A DNA stretch of 64,000 nt from Pseudomonas sp. ML96. Lineage in GTDB: Bacteria > Pseudomonadota > Gammaproteobacteria > Pseudomonadales > Pseudomonadaceae. The DNA lies in NCBI RefSeq assembly GCF_000761545.1, contig NZ_JPMY01000004.1:21166-85165 (forward strand), read 5' to 3'. The notes under the pieces were generated by a model, which saw only the letters and a list, made by a program, of their open reading frames with translations, was not told where the DNA came from and ran no database searches. This document shows positions 1 to 13,517 of this stretch, one piece after another (positions within the stretch are counted from its first letter, which is position 1; each line of letters starts with the position of its first letter). The position numbers were made by a program, and so were the translations under genes.

Positions 1-1
1 C

Positions 2-1027
2 GCTGCGGCCATCGTCGGCGGGCGCAACCTGGGTGACGAATACTTCGACGCCGAGCCCAGCCGCAACTTCACCGATATCGACCTGCTCACCGTGGGGCCG
101 GTGGCCGAGCAGCTGGCGCACGGCTTCGACCAGTACTGGAACAGCGCGCTGAGCAAGCCGATCCAGCAGTTTCTCTACCGCGCGCCAGACGCCGCCGATC
201 TGAACCAGGCACGCCAGCGCCTGCGCAGCTACCTGGCCACCGCGCGGGTCGAGCAGAAGACGCTGTATGAGCGCCTGCAGGCCTATCGCGAGGAACCACG
301 CCTGCAGCACTGGCTGAGCGAGCTGATCTGGGCGCCGGGACAGGCGCTGTGGGACGCACCGGCCAAGGTCCTGGCGGACGGCGAGCCGGACCCGCAGTTG
401 CTGCTGGCCACTCAGCTGGCGCCGCGCCTGGAGGGCCTGCGGCAGGAACTGATCCTGGTTTCCGCCTACTTCGTGCCCACCGCGGACGGCATGCGCTATC
501 TGGTCGGGCATGCCGAAGACGGCGTGAGCATCCGCCTGCTGACCAACTCGCTGGAGGCTACCGACGTGCCGGCCGTGCATGGCGGCTACGCGCCCTACCG
601 GCGCGAGCTGCTGGAGCATGGCATCCGCCTGTTCGAACTACGCCGCCAGCCGGGCCAGGGTTCCGGCGGCAGTGGACCGTACAGTTTCAGTGGCGCCTCC
701 AACTCCAGCCTGCACAGCAAGGCCATCGTCATCGACCGTCGCTATGCCTTCGTCGGCTCGCTGAACTTCGACCCACGCTCGCTGCTGTGGAACACCGAAG
801 TCGGCGTGCTGGTGGACAGCCCCGAGCTGAGCGAGCACGTGCGCCGCCTGGCCCTGGAGGGCATGCGCCCGGCGCTCAGCTACGAGGTGCGCCTGGTCGA
901 TGGGCAGCTGCGCTGGCGCGCCGAGGACGACGGCCGCCTGCATGAGCTCACGCGCGAACCAGGCAGCCGCTGGCGCCGCTTCAACGCCTGGTTCGCCGAC
1001 CTGATCGGCCTCGAGCGCATGCTCTAG
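2..1027 (+). CDS. Phospholipase D family protein (cardiolipin synthase-like), 5' end outside window
   Basis: The reading frame is open from the first bases, so the gene begins before the window. The visible part starts within the end of a first HKD motif region (VGGRNLGDEYF) and contains a complete second HKD motif (LHSKAIVID, then GSLNFDPRS) near bases 710-780. Two HKD motifs form the active site of phospholipase D-type phosphatidyltransferases and hydrolases, so the protein probably acts on membrane phospholipids. Roughly 340 codons are present. The stop overlaps the stop of the convergent MFS gene. Whether it makes cardiolipin or only hydrolyses lipids cannot be told from this part. Confidence 0.85.
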   Translation, partial: AAAIVGGRNLGDEYFDAEPSRNFTDIDLLTVGPVAEQLAHGFDQYWNSALSKPIQQFLYRAPDAADLNQARQRLRSYLATARVEQKTLYERLQAYREEPRLQHWLSELIWAPGQALWDAPAKVLADGEPDPQLLLATQLAPRLEGLRQELILVSAYFVPTADGMRYLVGHAEDGVSIRLLTNSLEATDVPAVHGGYAPYRRELLEHGIRLFELRRQPGQGSGGSGPYSFSGASNSSLHSKAIVIDRRYAFVGSLNFDPRSLLWNTEVGVLVDSPELSEHVRRLALEGMRPALSYEVRLVDGQLRWRAEDDGRLHELTREPGSRWRRFNAWFADLIGLERML

Positions 1028-2166
1028 CGTTCGGCGATCAAGCTGCCATGCCGTTCGCGCCAGGACAGCCAGACGAAGCCCGCCGCCCCCAGCGCCATCA
1101 TCATCGGCAGCGCGTGGCCGCTCAGCCACTGGCTGGCGGCGCCGGTCAGCAGCGGGCCAAGCAGGCAGCCGATGCCCCACAGCTGCGAGACGTGGGCGTT
1201 GGCGCGAACCAGTTCGTCGTCGCGGAAGCGCTCGCCGATCAGGATCAGCGACAGGGTGAACAGGCCGCCGGCGCTGGCGCCGAACAGCACCCAGATCGGC
1301 CAGATCAGCGGCGTGTGCAAGAACAGCGGAATGCTCAGGCTGGACAGCAGCAGGACCACGCCACACAGGCGGAACAGCGAGCTGCGCGACACCCGGTCGG
1401 CCATCCAGCCGATCGGCAGCTGCAGCGCCGCATCGCCCACCACCACCACGCTGGCCATTAACAGCGCGACTTCCTGAGTGAAGCCCTGGTGCAGGCCGTA
1501 GACCGGCAGCAGGGTCAGCATCATCGCCTCGAAGGCGGCGAACAGGCCGACCGCCCAGGCGATGGTCGGCATGCGCCGGCAGAAGTCGAACAGGCCACGA
1601 CCGGAGGCGCTATGGCCATCGACCCGCGGCGCACCGCTGCGGCCGAGCAGCACCAAAGAGCCGAACACCAGCAGGCCGGTGCCGCTCCAGAAACCGAGGT
1701 CGGTATCGGTGCCGAGCAGAGTCAGCAGCAGCGGCCCGGCCAGCTGGCTGAGCGCATAGCCGGTGCCATACAGCGCCACCAGGCGACCGCGCCAGCGCTC
1801 CACCGCCAGCTGGTTGATCCAGCTCTCGCCGAGGATGAACACCACGGTCAGCGCCACGCCGAGGAACAGGCGCAGCGCCAGCCACACCGGGTAGTGCTGC
1901 ACCAGCGCCAACAGCGCCACCGACAGTGCGCCGAGCAGCAGGCACAGCTGCATCACCCGGGTGGTGCCCAGCCACGCGGCCAGGCGCCCGGCAATCAATG
2001 AGCCGAGCAGTACGCCAATCGCCGGGGTCGCCGCCATCACGCCGATGGCGAAGTTGCCATAGCCCCAGCTCTCCAGGCGCAACGACACCAGCGGCATGGT
2101 CACGCCCAGCGCCAGGCCGATGCTGATCACTGCGGTGCAGACCGCGAAGTAGGTACCCCAACGCAT
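1024..2166 (-). CDS. MFS transporter
   Basis: A 380-residue protein made almost entirely of hydrophobic helices, as in the major facilitator superfamily (12 expected membrane segments). An MFS-like loop follows helix 2 (GRLAAWLGTTR) and a second, weaker one follows helix 8 (GWMADRVSRSS). The N-terminus MRWGTYFAVCTAVISIGLALG runs directly into the first helix. It resembles YcaD-type carriers of unknown substrate. It lies downstream of kauB on the same strand but a strong hairpin separates them, so separate transcription is likely. The substrate cannot be inferred. Confidence 0.8.
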   Translation of the reverse strand: MRWGTYFAVCTAVISIGLALGVTMPLVSLRLESWGYGNFAIGVMAATPAIGVLLGSLIAGRLAAWLGTTRVMQLCLLLGALSVALLALVQHYPVWLALRLFLGVALTVVFILGESWINQLAVERWRGRLVALYGTGYALSQLAGPLLLTLLGTDTDLGFWSGTGLLVFGSLVLLGRSGAPRVDGHSASGRGLFDFCRRMPTIAWAVGLFAAFEAMMLTLLPVYGLHQGFTQEVALLMASVVVVGDAALQLPIGWMADRVSRSSLFRLCGVVLLLSSLSIPLFLHTPLIWPIWVLFGASAGGLFTLSLILIGERFRDDELVRANAHVSQLWGIGCLLGPLLTGAASQWLSGHALPMMMALGAAGFVWLSWRERHGSLIAER

Positions 2167-2187
2167 AGCAATATCCTTTGCGGCAAA

Positions 2188-2223
2188 GCAAAACGGCCGA
2201 GTTTCCCTAAGGAAACCCGGCCG
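2188..2223 (-). terminator. Rho-independent terminator after kauB
   Basis: On the minus strand a GC-rich stem (CGGCCGGGTTTCC paired with GGAAACTCGGCCG, loop TTAG) is followed by TTTTGCTTTG. It sits between the kauB stop and the MFS start codon and should end kauB transcription. Confidence 0.75.
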
Positions 2224-2294
2224 CAGGTGTGGCTCACGCAGAGCCGGCCCCGAAGGGCGGACCTTCAGGCGCCGCAGCGCCCGTCAATCAGCGC

Positions 2295-3788
2295 TTACAG
2301 CTTGATCCAAGTCGCTTTCAGTTCGGTGTACTTGTCGAAGGCGTGCAGCGACTTGTCGCGGCCGTTGCCGGACTGCTTGAAGCCACCGAACGGTGCGGTC
2401 ATGTCGCCCATGTCGTACTGGTTGATCCACACGCTGCCGGCACGCAGGGCCTTGCCGACCAGGTGCGCCTTGGACAGGTTGCTGGTCCACACACCGGCAG
2501 CCAGACCGTAGATGGTGTCGTTGGCGATGGCCACGGCTTCTTCGGTGGTGTCGAAACCGATCACCGACAGCACTGGGCCAAAGATCTCTTCGCTGGCGAT
2601 ACGCATGGCGTTGGTCACGCCATCGAAGATGGTCGGTTCGACGTAGGTGCCGCCGGTCTCTTCCAGTACGCGCTTGCCACCAGCCACCAGCTTGGCGCCG
2701 TCATCGTGACCAGCCTGGATGTAGGCCAGCACGTTGTTCATCTGGGTGGTGTCGACCAGGGCGCCGACGTTGGTGGCCGGGTCCAGCGGGTTGCCCGGTT
2801 TCCAGGCCTTGATCGCCTCGACCACCATGGGCACGAACTTGGCTTTGATCGAGTTCTCCACCAGCAGGCGCGAGCCGGCAGTGCAGACTTCGCCCTGGTT
2901 GAAGGCGATGGCGCCAGCAGCACCCTCGGCGGCGGCCTGCAGGTCCGGAGCGTCGGCGAAGACGATGTTCGGGCTCTTGCCGCCGGCTTCCAGCCAGACG
3001 CGCTTCATGTTCGATTCGCCGGCGTAGACCATCAGCTGCTTGGCGATCTTGGTCGAGCCGGTGAACACCAGGGTGTCGACGTCCATGTGCAGGGCCAGGG
3101 CCTTGCCCACGGTGTGGCCGAAGCCCGGCAGTACGTTGAACACGCCGGCCGGGATGCCAGCCTCGATGGCCAGCTGGGCGATGCGGATACCGGTCAGCGG
3201 CGACTTCTCGGACGGCTTGAGGATGATCGAGTTGCCGGTGGACAGGGCCGGGCCCAGTTTCCAGCAGGTCATCAGCAGCGGGAAGTTCCACGGCACGATG
3301 GCGGCGACCACGCCAACCGGCTCGCGGGTGACCAGGCCCAGTTCGTCGTGGGCGGTGGCGGCCACTTCGTCGTAGATCTTGTCGATGGCCTCACCGCTCC
3401 AGCGGAGGGCGCGCGAGGCGGCCGGCACGTCGACGTTCAGCGAGTCGCTGATCGGCTTGCCCATGTCGAGGGTTTCCAGCAGGGCCAGTTCCTCGGCGTG
3501 GGCGTCGATCAGGTCGGCGAAGCGGATCATGATCTCTTTACGCTTGACCGGCGCCAGGCGCGACCACACACCGGACTCGAAGGTGGCGCGGGCATCTTTC
3601 ACCGCCAGTTCGGCGTCGGCCAGGTCGCAGCTGGCCACCAGGCCGAGCAGACGGCCGTCGACCGGGCTGATGCACTCGAAGGTCGCGCCGGATACCGACT
3701 CGGTGTATTCGCCATGGACGAAGGCACGGCCTTCGATCTTCAGGTTCTGGGCGCGCTGTTCCCAGTCGGCACGGGTCAGGGTGGTCAT
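2295..3788 (-). CDS. kauB: Aldehyde dehydrogenase, KauB/PuuC type (4-guanidinobutyraldehyde / gamma-aminobutyraldehyde dehydrogenase)
   Basis: A 497-residue NAD(P)-dependent aldehyde dehydrogenase. The substrate-binding Asn lies in VPWNFPLLM, the catalytic Glu in LEAGGKSPN, and the catalytic Cys in NQGEVCTAGSR. FGGFKQSGNGRDKS is typical of the PuuC/KauB branch, which oxidises gamma-aminobutyraldehyde, gamma-glutamyl-aminobutyraldehyde and 4-guanidinobutyraldehyde in polyamine and arginine catabolism. The longer frame starts 14 codons upstream, but MTTLTRADWEQ gives the family's usual length and is chosen. The KauB name rests on gene neighbourhood recalled from Pseudomonas. It is transcribed divergently from the cupin gene. 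Confidence 0.88.
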   Translation of the reverse strand: MTTLTRADWEQRAQNLKIEGRAFVHGEYTESVSGATFECISPVDGRLLGLVASCDLADAELAVKDARATFESGVWSRLAPVKRKEIMIRFADLIDAHAEELALLETLDMGKPISDSLNVDVPAASRALRWSGEAIDKIYDEVAATAHDELGLVTREPVGVVAAIVPWNFPLLMTCWKLGPALSTGNSIILKPSEKSPLTGIRIAQLAIEAGIPAGVFNVLPGFGHTVGKALALHMDVDTLVFTGSTKIAKQLMVYAGESNMKRVWLEAGGKSPNIVFADAPDLQAAAEGAAGAIAFNQGEVCTAGSRLLVENSIKAKFVPMVVEAIKAWKPGNPLDPATNVGALVDTTQMNNVLAYIQAGHDDGAKLVAGGKRVLEETGGTYVEPTIFDGVTNAMRIASEEIFGPVLSVIGFDTTEEAVAIANDTIYGLAAGVWTSNLSKAHLVGKALRAGSVWINQYDMGDMTAPFGGFKQSGNGRDKSLHAFDKYTELKATWIKL

Positions 3789-4003
3789 GCGAGGATCCTC
3801 GAGTGAAAGCGTGTGGCAAATAGGCAACACGCAGTGTCAATTATTCTGCCAGGCCGATTGCCGGCCATCGTGCTCGCCACACTAAACCAGAGCGCCCTGG
3901 CTTTTCAATATTTTTGACAGATACCGAGCAAACGCCTTGCGTTGTTCGTTTTATCAAACATAGACTGCCGGGCATCTGTGCTCACAAGAATAGGAAGACA
4001 GCC

Positions 4004-4366
4004 ATGCACATCGACCAGATTCTCGACTTCGCCAGCGCCGGGACCGCTCCCGAGCACTACCGTCCCGCCGCCGAGAAGATTCTCAAGGGCGATCCCGAGC
4101 AGAGCGTGCGCAACCATTACGGTAGCCCCTGCGGCCAATTCAACGTCGGCATCTGGGAAGGCGCCGTCGGCCAGTGGACCATCAACTACACCGAGCACGA
4201 GTACTGCGAGATCCTCCAGGGCGTATCGGTGATCCGCGACCAGGACGGCAACGCCAAGACCGTGCGCGCCGGTGACCGCTTCGTCATCCCGGCCGGCCTC
4301 AAGGGCACCTGGGAAGTGCTGGAGCCCTGCCGCAAGGTCTACGTGATCTTCGAAGCCAAGGCCTGA
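4004..4366 (+). CDS. Cupin domain protein
   Basis: A 120-residue single-domain cupin. The barrel is visible as INYTEHEYCEILQG followed by VRAGDRFVIPAGLKGTWEV, close to the two cupin motifs, though the usual HxH metal pair is partly replaced (TEHEYCE). Small cupins of this kind bind metal or small molecules and have no single function. The ATG at 4004 is preceded by AGGAAG; an in-frame ATG at 3914 lacks a ribosome-binding site and adds 30 unlike residues. It is divergent from kauB, so a role near amine catabolism is possible but unproven. Confidence 0.75.
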   Translation: MHIDQILDFASAGTAPEHYRPAAEKILKGDPEQSVRNHYGSPCGQFNVGIWEGAVGQWTINYTEHEYCEILQGVSVIRDQDGNAKTVRAGDRFVIPAGLKGTWEVLEPCRKVYVIFEAKA

Positions 4367-4402
4367 GCCCCGCCGAACACCAGATTCAGAGTCACCCTGA
4401 TT

Positions 4403-4428
4403 AGCCCGCGCCCGCGGGCTTTTTTTTG
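4403..4428 (+). terminator. Rho-independent terminator after the cupin gene
   Basis: The stem AGCCCGCG / CGCGGGCT is followed by a run of eight T, 36 bases after the cupin stop codon. It acts on the plus strand. Confidence 0.85.
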
Positions 4429-4450
4429 CCTGCACTTTTTCACAGGCAAG

Positions 4451-4474
4451 AAAAAACCCGCCGAGGCGGGTTTC
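4451..4474 (-). terminator. Rho-independent terminator after rpmG
   Basis: On the minus strand AAACCCGCC pairs with GGCGGGTTT and is followed by TTTTCTTG, 22 bases past the rpmG stop. It lies back to back with the cupin terminator, so the convergent units are insulated. Confidence 0.82.
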
Positions 4475-4495
4475 TTCGTACAAGGGCCGGATCAA

Positions 4496-4651
4496 TTACT
4501 TGATCTTGGCTTCCTTGTAGGTCACGTGCTTACGGACGACCGGATCGTATTTCTTGATCTCGATCTTGTCCGGAGTAGTGCGCTTGTTCTTGTCGGTGGT
4601 GTAGAAGTGGCCGGTACCGGCGCTGGACACCAAACGGATCAGTTCACGCAT
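4496..4651 (-). CDS. rpmG: 50S ribosomal protein L33
   Basis: A 51-residue reading frame begins [19 protein letters not shown] and ends in KEAKIK, the length and sequence of bacterial L33, a component of the large ribosomal subunit. The zinc-ribbon cysteines of the C+ form of L33 are absent, so this is the zinc-independent type. It lies 10 bases downstream of rpmB and shares its promoter, as in most gamma-proteobacteria. Confidence 0.95.
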   Translation of the reverse strand: MRELIRLVSSAGTGHFYTTDKNKRTTPDKIEIKKYDPVVRKHVTYKEAKIK

Positions 4652-4661
4652 GATTAGCTCC

Positions 4662-4898
4662 TTAAACCTTTTCGCCGCGAGCGCGCAGCTCGGACAGAAC
4701 TACGTCGATGCCGCGCTTGTCGATGATGCGCATGCCCTTGGCGGAAACGCGCAGACGCACGAAGCGCTTCTCGGACTCGACCCAGAAGCGATGGTGCTGC
4801 AGGTTCGGCAGGAAACGACGACGGGTTTTGTTGTTTGCGTGGGAAACGTTGTTCCCGGTTACCGGACCCTTACCGGTAACTTGACAGACTCTCGACAT
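4662..4898 (-). CDS. rpmB: 50S ribosomal protein L28
   Basis: A 78-residue L28 starting [21 protein letters not shown] and containing [17 protein letters not shown], the conserved rRNA-binding segment. Length and composition match the family. It is first in the rpmB-rpmG operon, with a well-formed promoter about 150 bases upstream and a long leader between. Confidence 0.96.
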   Translation of the reverse strand: MSRVCQVTGKGPVTGNNVSHANNKTRRRFLPNLQHHRFWVESEKRFVRLRVSAKGMRIIDKRGIDVVLSELRARGEKV

Positions 4899-5045
4899 GC
4901 CTCAGCCCTCTAAACCACATGCCCAACCCGGCATGGGTTGGCCGCTTGAACTCAATAGTCATTTGGCGCTCAGCGCCACGTTTCTCAGGGGTCTTACCGG
5001 CTTTTTGCGTCGCCGCTTGACCGGGCCCCTAGAAAAGAGCGCTGC

Positions 5046-5074
5046 TTTATACCAGAACACCCAATCGCTCGCAA
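5046..5074 (-). promoter_or_regulatory. Sigma-70 promoter of rpmB-rpmG
   Basis: On the minus strand TTGCGA and TATAAA are separated by 17 bases, close to the sigma-70 consensus. The site faces rpmB and predicts a leader of about 140 nt. Apart from this promoter and leader I see no gene in the 322-base stretch 4899-5220. Confidence 0.65.
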
Positions 5075-5220
5075 GAACGAGCCTACGCGAAAAATACCGT
5101 CCACGGCCAGAAACGGCGGCCTCTGGCGCCCTTCCGCGCTTGACCGCTCGTCGCCCCGCGCCGTTGTCTGCCGGCCCCCTTTGCTCTACGGTGTGACGCT
5201 CGTCGTCCGGAGGAACCCCG

Positions 5221-6792
5221 ATGCGCCTAGCCGCCCTGCCCCTGCTGTTCGCCCCCCTGCTGAGCCAGGCCGCCACTCTCGCGGTGTGCACCGAGGCCAG
5301 CCCGGATGGTTTCGACGTGGTGCAGTACAACTCGCTGACCACCACCAACGCCTCCGCCGACGTACTGATGAACCGCCTGGTCGAGTACGACGCCGCGGCC
5401 GGCAAGCTGCTGCCCAGCCTGGCCGAGCGCTGGGAGGTGTCCGCTGACGGCCTGAGCTGGACCTTCCAGCTGCGCGCCGGGGTGAAGTTCCAGCGCACGG
5501 CCTGGTTCACCCCAAGCCGCGAACTGAACGCCGACGACGTGCTGTTCAGCTTCCAGCGCATGCTCGATGCCAGCCACCCCTGGCACAAGGTGGCCGCCAG
5601 CGGCTATCCGCATGCCCAGTCGATGCAGTGGCCGGCGCTGATCGAACGCGTCGAGGCGCCGACCCCGACTAGTGTGCGCTTCGTCCTCAAGCACCCGGAC
5701 GCCACCTTCCTCGCCACCCTGAGCATGGGCTTCGCCTCCATCTATTCCGCCGAGTACGCCGCCCAGCTGCTGGCCGCCGGTACGCCGGAGAAGCTCAACA
5801 GCCAGCCGGTCGGCACCGGCCCGTTCATCCTCAAGCGCTTCCAGAAGGATGCGGCGATCCGCTACGTCGCCAACCCCGACTACTTCGCTGGCAAGCCCGG
5901 AGTCGACGGCTTGGTATTCGCCATCACCCCGGACGCCAACGTGCGCCTGCAGAAGCTCAAGCGCGGCGAATGCCAGATCGCCCTGTCGCCCAAGCCATTG
6001 GACGTGCAGGCCGCTCGCCAGGATGAGCGCCTGGCGATCAGCGAGACACCGGCCTTCATGACTGCCTTCGTCGCCCTGAACAGCCAGCACCCGCCACTGG
6101 ACAAGCCGCAGGTGCGCCAGGCGATCAACCTGGCCTTCGACCGGGCCAGCTATCTGCAGGCCGTGTTCGAGGGCAGCGCCAGCGCCGCCAGCGGCCCGCT
6201 ACCGACCAACAGCTGGGGCTACGCCGAGTTGCCGGGCTACCCGCATGATCCAGCACGGGCCAAGGCGCTGCTGGCCGAGGCCAGCCTGGCCGACGGCTTC
6301 AAGACCACGATCTGGACCCGCCCCTCCGGCAGCCTGCTCAACCCCAACCCGACCCTCGGCGCCCAGCTGCTGCAGGCCGACCTGGCCAAGATCGGCATCC
6401 AGGCCGAGATTCGCGTGATCGAGTGGGGCGAGCTGATCCGACGCGCCAAGGCCGGCGAGCATGACCTGCTGTTCATGGGTTGGGCCGGCGACAACGGCGA
6501 CCCGGACAACTTCCTCACCCCGCAATTCGCCTGCGCCTCGGTCGAATCCGGGCTGAACTTCGCCCGCTATTGCGACCCACAACTGGACACGCTGATCGCC
6601 GAGGGCCGCGCCGGCGGCGACCAGGCCGCGCGCAGCGCGCTATACCGCCAGGCGCAAAGCATCATCGAGCAGCAGGCGCTGTGGTTGCCACTGGCCCACC
6701 CGACCGCCTACAGCCTGCTGCGCAAGGGCGTGACGGGCTACCAGGTCAGCCCCTTCGGCCGCCTCGATTTATCCAACGTCAAGCTGAACTAG
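5221..6792 (+). CDS. ABC transporter periplasmic peptide-binding protein (DppA/SBP_bac_5 family)
   Basis: A 523-residue extracytoplasmic binding protein. The N-terminus [21 protein letters not shown] is a signal peptide with probable cleavage after SQA. The mature part has the family 5 fold used by DppA and OppA, including the segments [22 protein letters not shown] and [10 protein letters not shown]. Such proteins capture di- or oligopeptides in the periplasm for an ABC permease. No permease or ATPase gene is adjacent, so it must share a transporter encoded elsewhere. It ends convergently with radC, overlapping by four bases. Confidence 0.88.
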   Translation: MRLAALPLLFAPLLSQAATLAVCTEASPDGFDVVQYNSLTTTNASADVLMNRLVEYDAAAGKLLPSLAERWEVSADGLSWTFQLRAGVKFQRTAWFTPSRELNADDVLFSFQRMLDASHPWHKVAASGYPHAQSMQWPALIERVEAPTPTSVRFVLKHPDATFLATLSMGFASIYSAEYAAQLLAAGTPEKLNSQPVGTGPFILKRFQKDAAIRYVANPDYFAGKPGVDGLVFAITPDANVRLQKLKRGECQIALSPKPLDVQAARQDERLAISETPAFMTAFVALNSQHPPLDKPQVRQAINLAFDRASYLQAVFEGSASAASGPLPTNSWGYAELPGYPHDPARAKALLAEASLADGFKTTIWTRPSGSLLNPNPTLGAQLLQADLAKIGIQAEIRVIEWGELIRRAKAGEHDLLFMGWAGDNGDPDNFLTPQFACASVESGLNFARYCDPQLDTLIAEGRAGGDQAARSALYRQAQSIIEQQALWLPLAHPTAYSLLRKGVTGYQVSPFGRLDLSNVKLN

Positions 6793-7463
6793 ACCCAGCC
6801 GTACTCAGCCATCGACAGCGGCTCGCCGTCGCCGACGATGAAGTGGTCGAGCACGCGCACCTCGATCATCCCGAGCGCCTCCTTGAGCCGCTCGGTGAGC
6901 AAACGATCGGCCTGGCTGGGCTCGGCGACGCCGGATGGGTGGTTGTGCACCAGGATGGCCGCTGCGGCGTTGTGCGCCAGGGCGCGCTTGACAACCTGCC
7001 GCGGATAGACGCTGGCGCCGTCGATGGAGCCGAAGAACAGCGCCTCGAAGCAGATCACCCGATGCTTGGCATCGAGAAACAGGCAGCCGAACACCTCGTG
7101 CGGCTCGTGGCGCAGGCGTGCCTTCAGGTAATCGCGTACCGCCTGCGGACTCTCCAGCGCCGAATCGCGGCGCAGCCGCTCGGCCAGGTGGCGGCGGCCC
7201 ATCTCCAGCACCGCCTGCAGCTGGGCGAACTTGGCTGGACCCAGCCCCAGGTGCTGGCCGAAGGACTGCAGATCGGCCTCGAGCAGGGCGCGCAGGCTGC
7301 CAAAATCGGCCAGCAGATGGCGCGCCAGGTCCACCGCGCTCTTGCCGGCCACGCCGGTACGCAGAAAGATCGCCAGCAGCTCGGCATCGCTCAACGCCGC
7401 CGCTCCCAGCTCCAACAGTTTCTCCCGCGGCCGCTCCGCCGCGGGCCAGTCGCGAATACTCAT
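6789..7463 (-). CDS. radC: RadC family JAB/MPN-domain protein
   Basis: A 224-residue RadC (YeeS/YkfG-type) protein. The N-terminal third has the helix-hairpin-helix-like UPF0758 segment, and the C-terminal part has the JAMM metalloprotease-type motif with HNHPSG and a downstream Asp ([12 protein letters not shown]). Despite the name, a DNA-repair role is doubtful in the literature and the activity is unknown. The start at [16 protein letters not shown] is chosen over an upstream frame extension because it matches the family length. It is divergent from coaBC, the usual bacterial arrangement. Confidence 0.9.
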   Translation of the reverse strand: MSIRDWPAAERPREKLLELGAAALSDAELLAIFLRTGVAGKSAVDLARHLLADFGSLRALLEADLQSFGQHLGLGPAKFAQLQAVLEMGRRHLAERLRRDSALESPQAVRDYLKARLRHEPHEVFGCLFLDAKHRVICFEALFFGSIDGASVYPRQVVKRALAHNAAAAILVHNHPSGVAEPSQADRLLTERLKEALGMIEVRVLDHFIVGDGEPLSMAEYGWV

Positions 7464-7629
7464 CCAACCTCCTTGTCGAAAACCTGCCGGCAACCCTTGC
7501 CAGCCCCGTGCAGCCCGCTGTTCCGGCGCAGGCCCTGTGCTATCTTAGCCCGGTTTTTTCGCACGCCGACCGATCTGGGGAGGGAGGTCGCCGTGCTGCT
7601 ATCCACACCACATTATTAAAGGCAGGCCT

Positions 7630-8838
7630 ATGCAGCGGCTGTATCGGAAACGCATCGTCCTGGGCGTCGGCGGCGGCATCGCCGCCTACAAGAGCGCGGA
7701 GCTGGTCCGTCGCCTGCGCGACCAGGGTGCCGAAGTGCGAGTGGTGATGACCCGCGGCGGTCGTGAGTTCATCACCCCGCTGACCCTGCAGGCCCTCTCC
7801 GGCCACCCGGTGCACCTCGACCTGCTCGACCCGGCCGCCGAAGCCGCCATGGGCCATATCGAGCTGGCCAAGTGGGCCGATATGGTGCTGATCGCTCCGG
7901 CCACCGCCGACATCATGGCGCGCCTGACTCAGGGCGTCGCCGACGACCTGCTGAGCACCCTGGTACTAGCCACCGACGCCCAGGTCGCCCTGGCCCCGGC
8001 GATGAACCAGGCCATGTGGCGCGACGATGCCACCCAGGCCAACGCCCAGGCACTGGAAAAACGCGGCTATCGCCTGTTCGGCCCGGCCGCCGGCAGCCAG
8101 GCCTGCGGCGATGTCGGTCTGGGCCGCATGCTCGAAGCTGACGAGCTGGCCCAGCGCGCCGCCGACTGCTTCCAGTGGCAGGCGCTGACCGGCAAGCACG
8201 TGCTGATCACCGCCGGCCCGACCCAGGAAAACATCGACCCGGTGCGCTACATCACCAACCACAGCTCCGGCAAGATGGGCTTCGCCCTGGCCGAAGCCGC
8301 CGTGGAAGCTGGCGCCAAGGTGACCCTGGTGACCGGCCCGGTGCATCTGCCGACGCCTGACCGGGTCAACCGCATTGACGTGGTCAGCGCCCGCGACATG
8401 CTGGCCGCCTGCGAAGCCGCCATGCCCTGCGATCTGCTGATCGCCTCCGCCGCCGTCGCCGACTACCGCCCGGAAGTGGTGGCCACGCAGAAGATGAAGA
8501 AGGACCCCAACAGCGGTGACGGCCTGCTCCTGCAGCTGGTGCGCAACCCGGACATCCTCGCCACCATCGCCGGCCGCGCAGATCGCCCCTTCAGCGTGGG
8601 CTTCGCCGCAGAAACCGAGAATCTTCTCGACTATGCTGCGCGCAAGCTGAAGGACAAGAACCTCGACCTGATCGTCGCCAACGATGTGGCCAACCCGACC
8701 ATCGGCTTCAACAGCGAAGAGAACGCCATCACCGTGATCGACCGCGAGCTGCAGGCGAGCGCCTTCGCCCAGACCAGCAAGAGCAAGATCGCCCGCCAGT
8801 TGGTGGCCTTCATCGCCGAGCGCCTCAACCGCGCCTGA
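7630..8838 (+). CDS. coaBC: Bifunctional phosphopantothenoylcysteine decarboxylase / phosphopantothenate-cysteine ligase
   Basis: A 402-residue fusion for two successive steps of coenzyme A synthesis. Residues about 1-190 form the FMN-dependent CoaC decarboxylase, with [16 protein letters not shown] and the PAMNQAMW motif. Residues about 190-402 form the CTP-dependent CoaB ligase, with [15 protein letters not shown] and KMKKD. All key motifs are present. The gene heads the series coaBC-dut-algC-argB with short gaps. A weak extended -10 (TGCTATCTT near 7539) lies upstream. Confidence 0.96.
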   Translation: MQRLYRKRIVLGVGGGIAAYKSAELVRRLRDQGAEVRVVMTRGGREFITPLTLQALSGHPVHLDLLDPAAEAAMGHIELAKWADMVLIAPATADIMARLTQGVADDLLSTLVLATDAQVALAPAMNQAMWRDDATQANAQALEKRGYRLFGPAAGSQACGDVGLGRMLEADELAQRAADCFQWQALTGKHVLITAGPTQENIDPVRYITNHSSGKMGFALAEAAVEAGAKVTLVTGPVHLPTPDRVNRIDVVSARDMLAACEAAMPCDLLIASAAVADYRPEVVATQKMKKDPNSGDGLLLQLVRNPDILATIAGRADRPFSVGFAAETENLLDYAARKLKDKNLDLIVANDVANPTIGFNSEENAITVIDRELQASAFAQTSKSKIARQLVAFIAERLNRA

Positions 8839-8861
8839 TTCATACGTCTACGGAACCCACC

Positions 8862-9317
8862 ATGCACGCTCTGCAAGCCAAGATTCTCGACCCGCGCCTG
8901 GGCAGTGACTTCCCCCTGCCGCAGTACGCCACCCCTGGCTCCGCCGGCCTCGACCTGCGCGCCATGCTCAAACAAGACACCGTGCTCGAGCCGGGCCAGA
9001 CCCTGCTGATCCCCACCGGCCTGTCCGTCTATATCGGCGACTCGGGCCTGGCCGCGCTGATCCTGCCACGCTCGGGCCTCGGCCATAAGCACGGCATCGT
9101 GCTCGGCAACCTGGTCGGCCTGATCGACTCCGACTACCAGGGCGAGCTGATGGTGTCGTGCTGGAACCGCGGCCAGACGCCGTTCACCATCGCCATCGGC
9201 GAGCGCATCGCCCAGCTGGTGCTGGTACCGGTGGTACAGGCCCACTTCGAGCTGGTCGAAGAGTTCGACGCCAGCCAGCGCGGCGCCGGCGGCTTCGGCC
9301 ACTCCGGCAGCCACTGA
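8862..9317 (+). CDS. dut: dUTP diphosphatase
   Basis: A 151-residue trimeric dUTPase that hydrolyses dUTP to dUMP and keeps uracil out of DNA. The five family motifs can be followed: [37 protein letters not shown] and the C-terminal [12 protein letters not shown] that closes over the active site. It lies 23 bases after coaBC, probably in the same transcript. Confidence 0.96.
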   Translation: MHALQAKILDPRLGSDFPLPQYATPGSAGLDLRAMLKQDTVLEPGQTLLIPTGLSVYIGDSGLAALILPRSGLGHKHGIVLGNLVGLIDSDYQGELMVSCWNRGQTPFTIAIGERIAQLVLVPVVQAHFELVEEFDASQRGAGGFGHSGSH

Positions 9318-9355
9318 GTCCGCCCATTCGGGAAGAATCGCCAGGGAGACGTTGC

Positions 9356-12876
<3,521 letters not shown>

Positions 12877-12894
12877 TGGCGCCGCGCGGCGGGG

Positions 12895-13497
12895 TTACTC
12901 GCCGCGCAGCTTGATCAGCCGCTCGCGGTCTGCGGCAAACGAGGCCTGAGCATCGAGGCGGCCTTGCTGATAGCGCTGGATATCCTTTTCGATACCCGCC
13001 TGTTCGGCCTTGAGGTTATCGATCTGCACCAGCAGGTGCTCCGGCACCTGCCGACCGACCCGCTCATAATCGGCAGCCTGCCCCTGGAGATTGGCTTGCT
13101 GGGTGCGCAGCGAGTGCAGATTGCTCTGCGCCACGCTGATCACTCCATCCAGCTCCGCCAGCTTACGATCTCGCGCGCGATCCACATCCGATGGCTCGGA
13201 GTAGATACGCAAGAGCTGGGCATCCGACTTGGCCCGCGCCTTCTCTTCGGCCAACCGCTGACGCTCCTCGAGGCTGGGAGCCGGCGCAACGCTGCGCAGT
13301 ACTCGACCATCGCTATCGAGCACCTCGTAGCCATTGGCGATGAACTCCGGAGGAACGCCCTGCCGGCTCAGCACCACCCTGCCCTGATTGTCCTTGTAAC
13401 GATAGGACTCCGCGCCCTCATCCTGCGCGCTGGCAGCTGAAGCCATGTGAGGTAGTGCGGCGATTATCAGAACCAAGAGCTTTGCCGATCGGAGCAT
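12895..13497 (-). CDS. Secreted DUF4124-domain protein with coiled coil
   Basis: A 200-residue protein with signal peptide MLRSAKLLVLIIAALPHMASA, then a DUF4124 domain (YRYKDNQGRVVLSRQGVPPEF), which in other proteins is a small periplasmic beta-domain of unknown role. Residues about 80-195 are rich in charged residues and Leu/Gln with heptad character (EERQRLAEEKARAKS, DNLKAEQAGIEKDIQRYQQ) and probably form a coiled coil. It may share a transcript with pyrE, which lies 20 bases upstream on the same strand. Function unknown. Confidence 0.8.
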   Translation of the reverse strand: MLRSAKLLVLIIAALPHMASAASAQDEGAESYRYKDNQGRVVLSRQGVPPEFIANGYEVLDSDGRVLRSVAPAPSLEERQRLAEEKARAKSDAQLLRIYSEPSDVDRARDRKLAELDGVISVAQSNLHSLRTQQANLQGQAADYERVGRQVPEHLLVQIDNLKAEQAGIEKDIQRYQQGRLDAQASFAADRERLIKLRGE

Positions 13498-13517
13498 GGA
13501 GCGTTCCTTGTTCGAGT

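Noticed and set aside
2229..3806. 525-codon open frame opposite kauB
   Set aside because: The aldehyde dehydrogenase on the other strand has every catalytic motif; the opposite frame is a shadow.
3914..3966. Promoter with TTGACA at 3914 for the cupin gene
   Set aside because: No acceptable -10 lies 16-18 bases downstream, so the match is probably chance.
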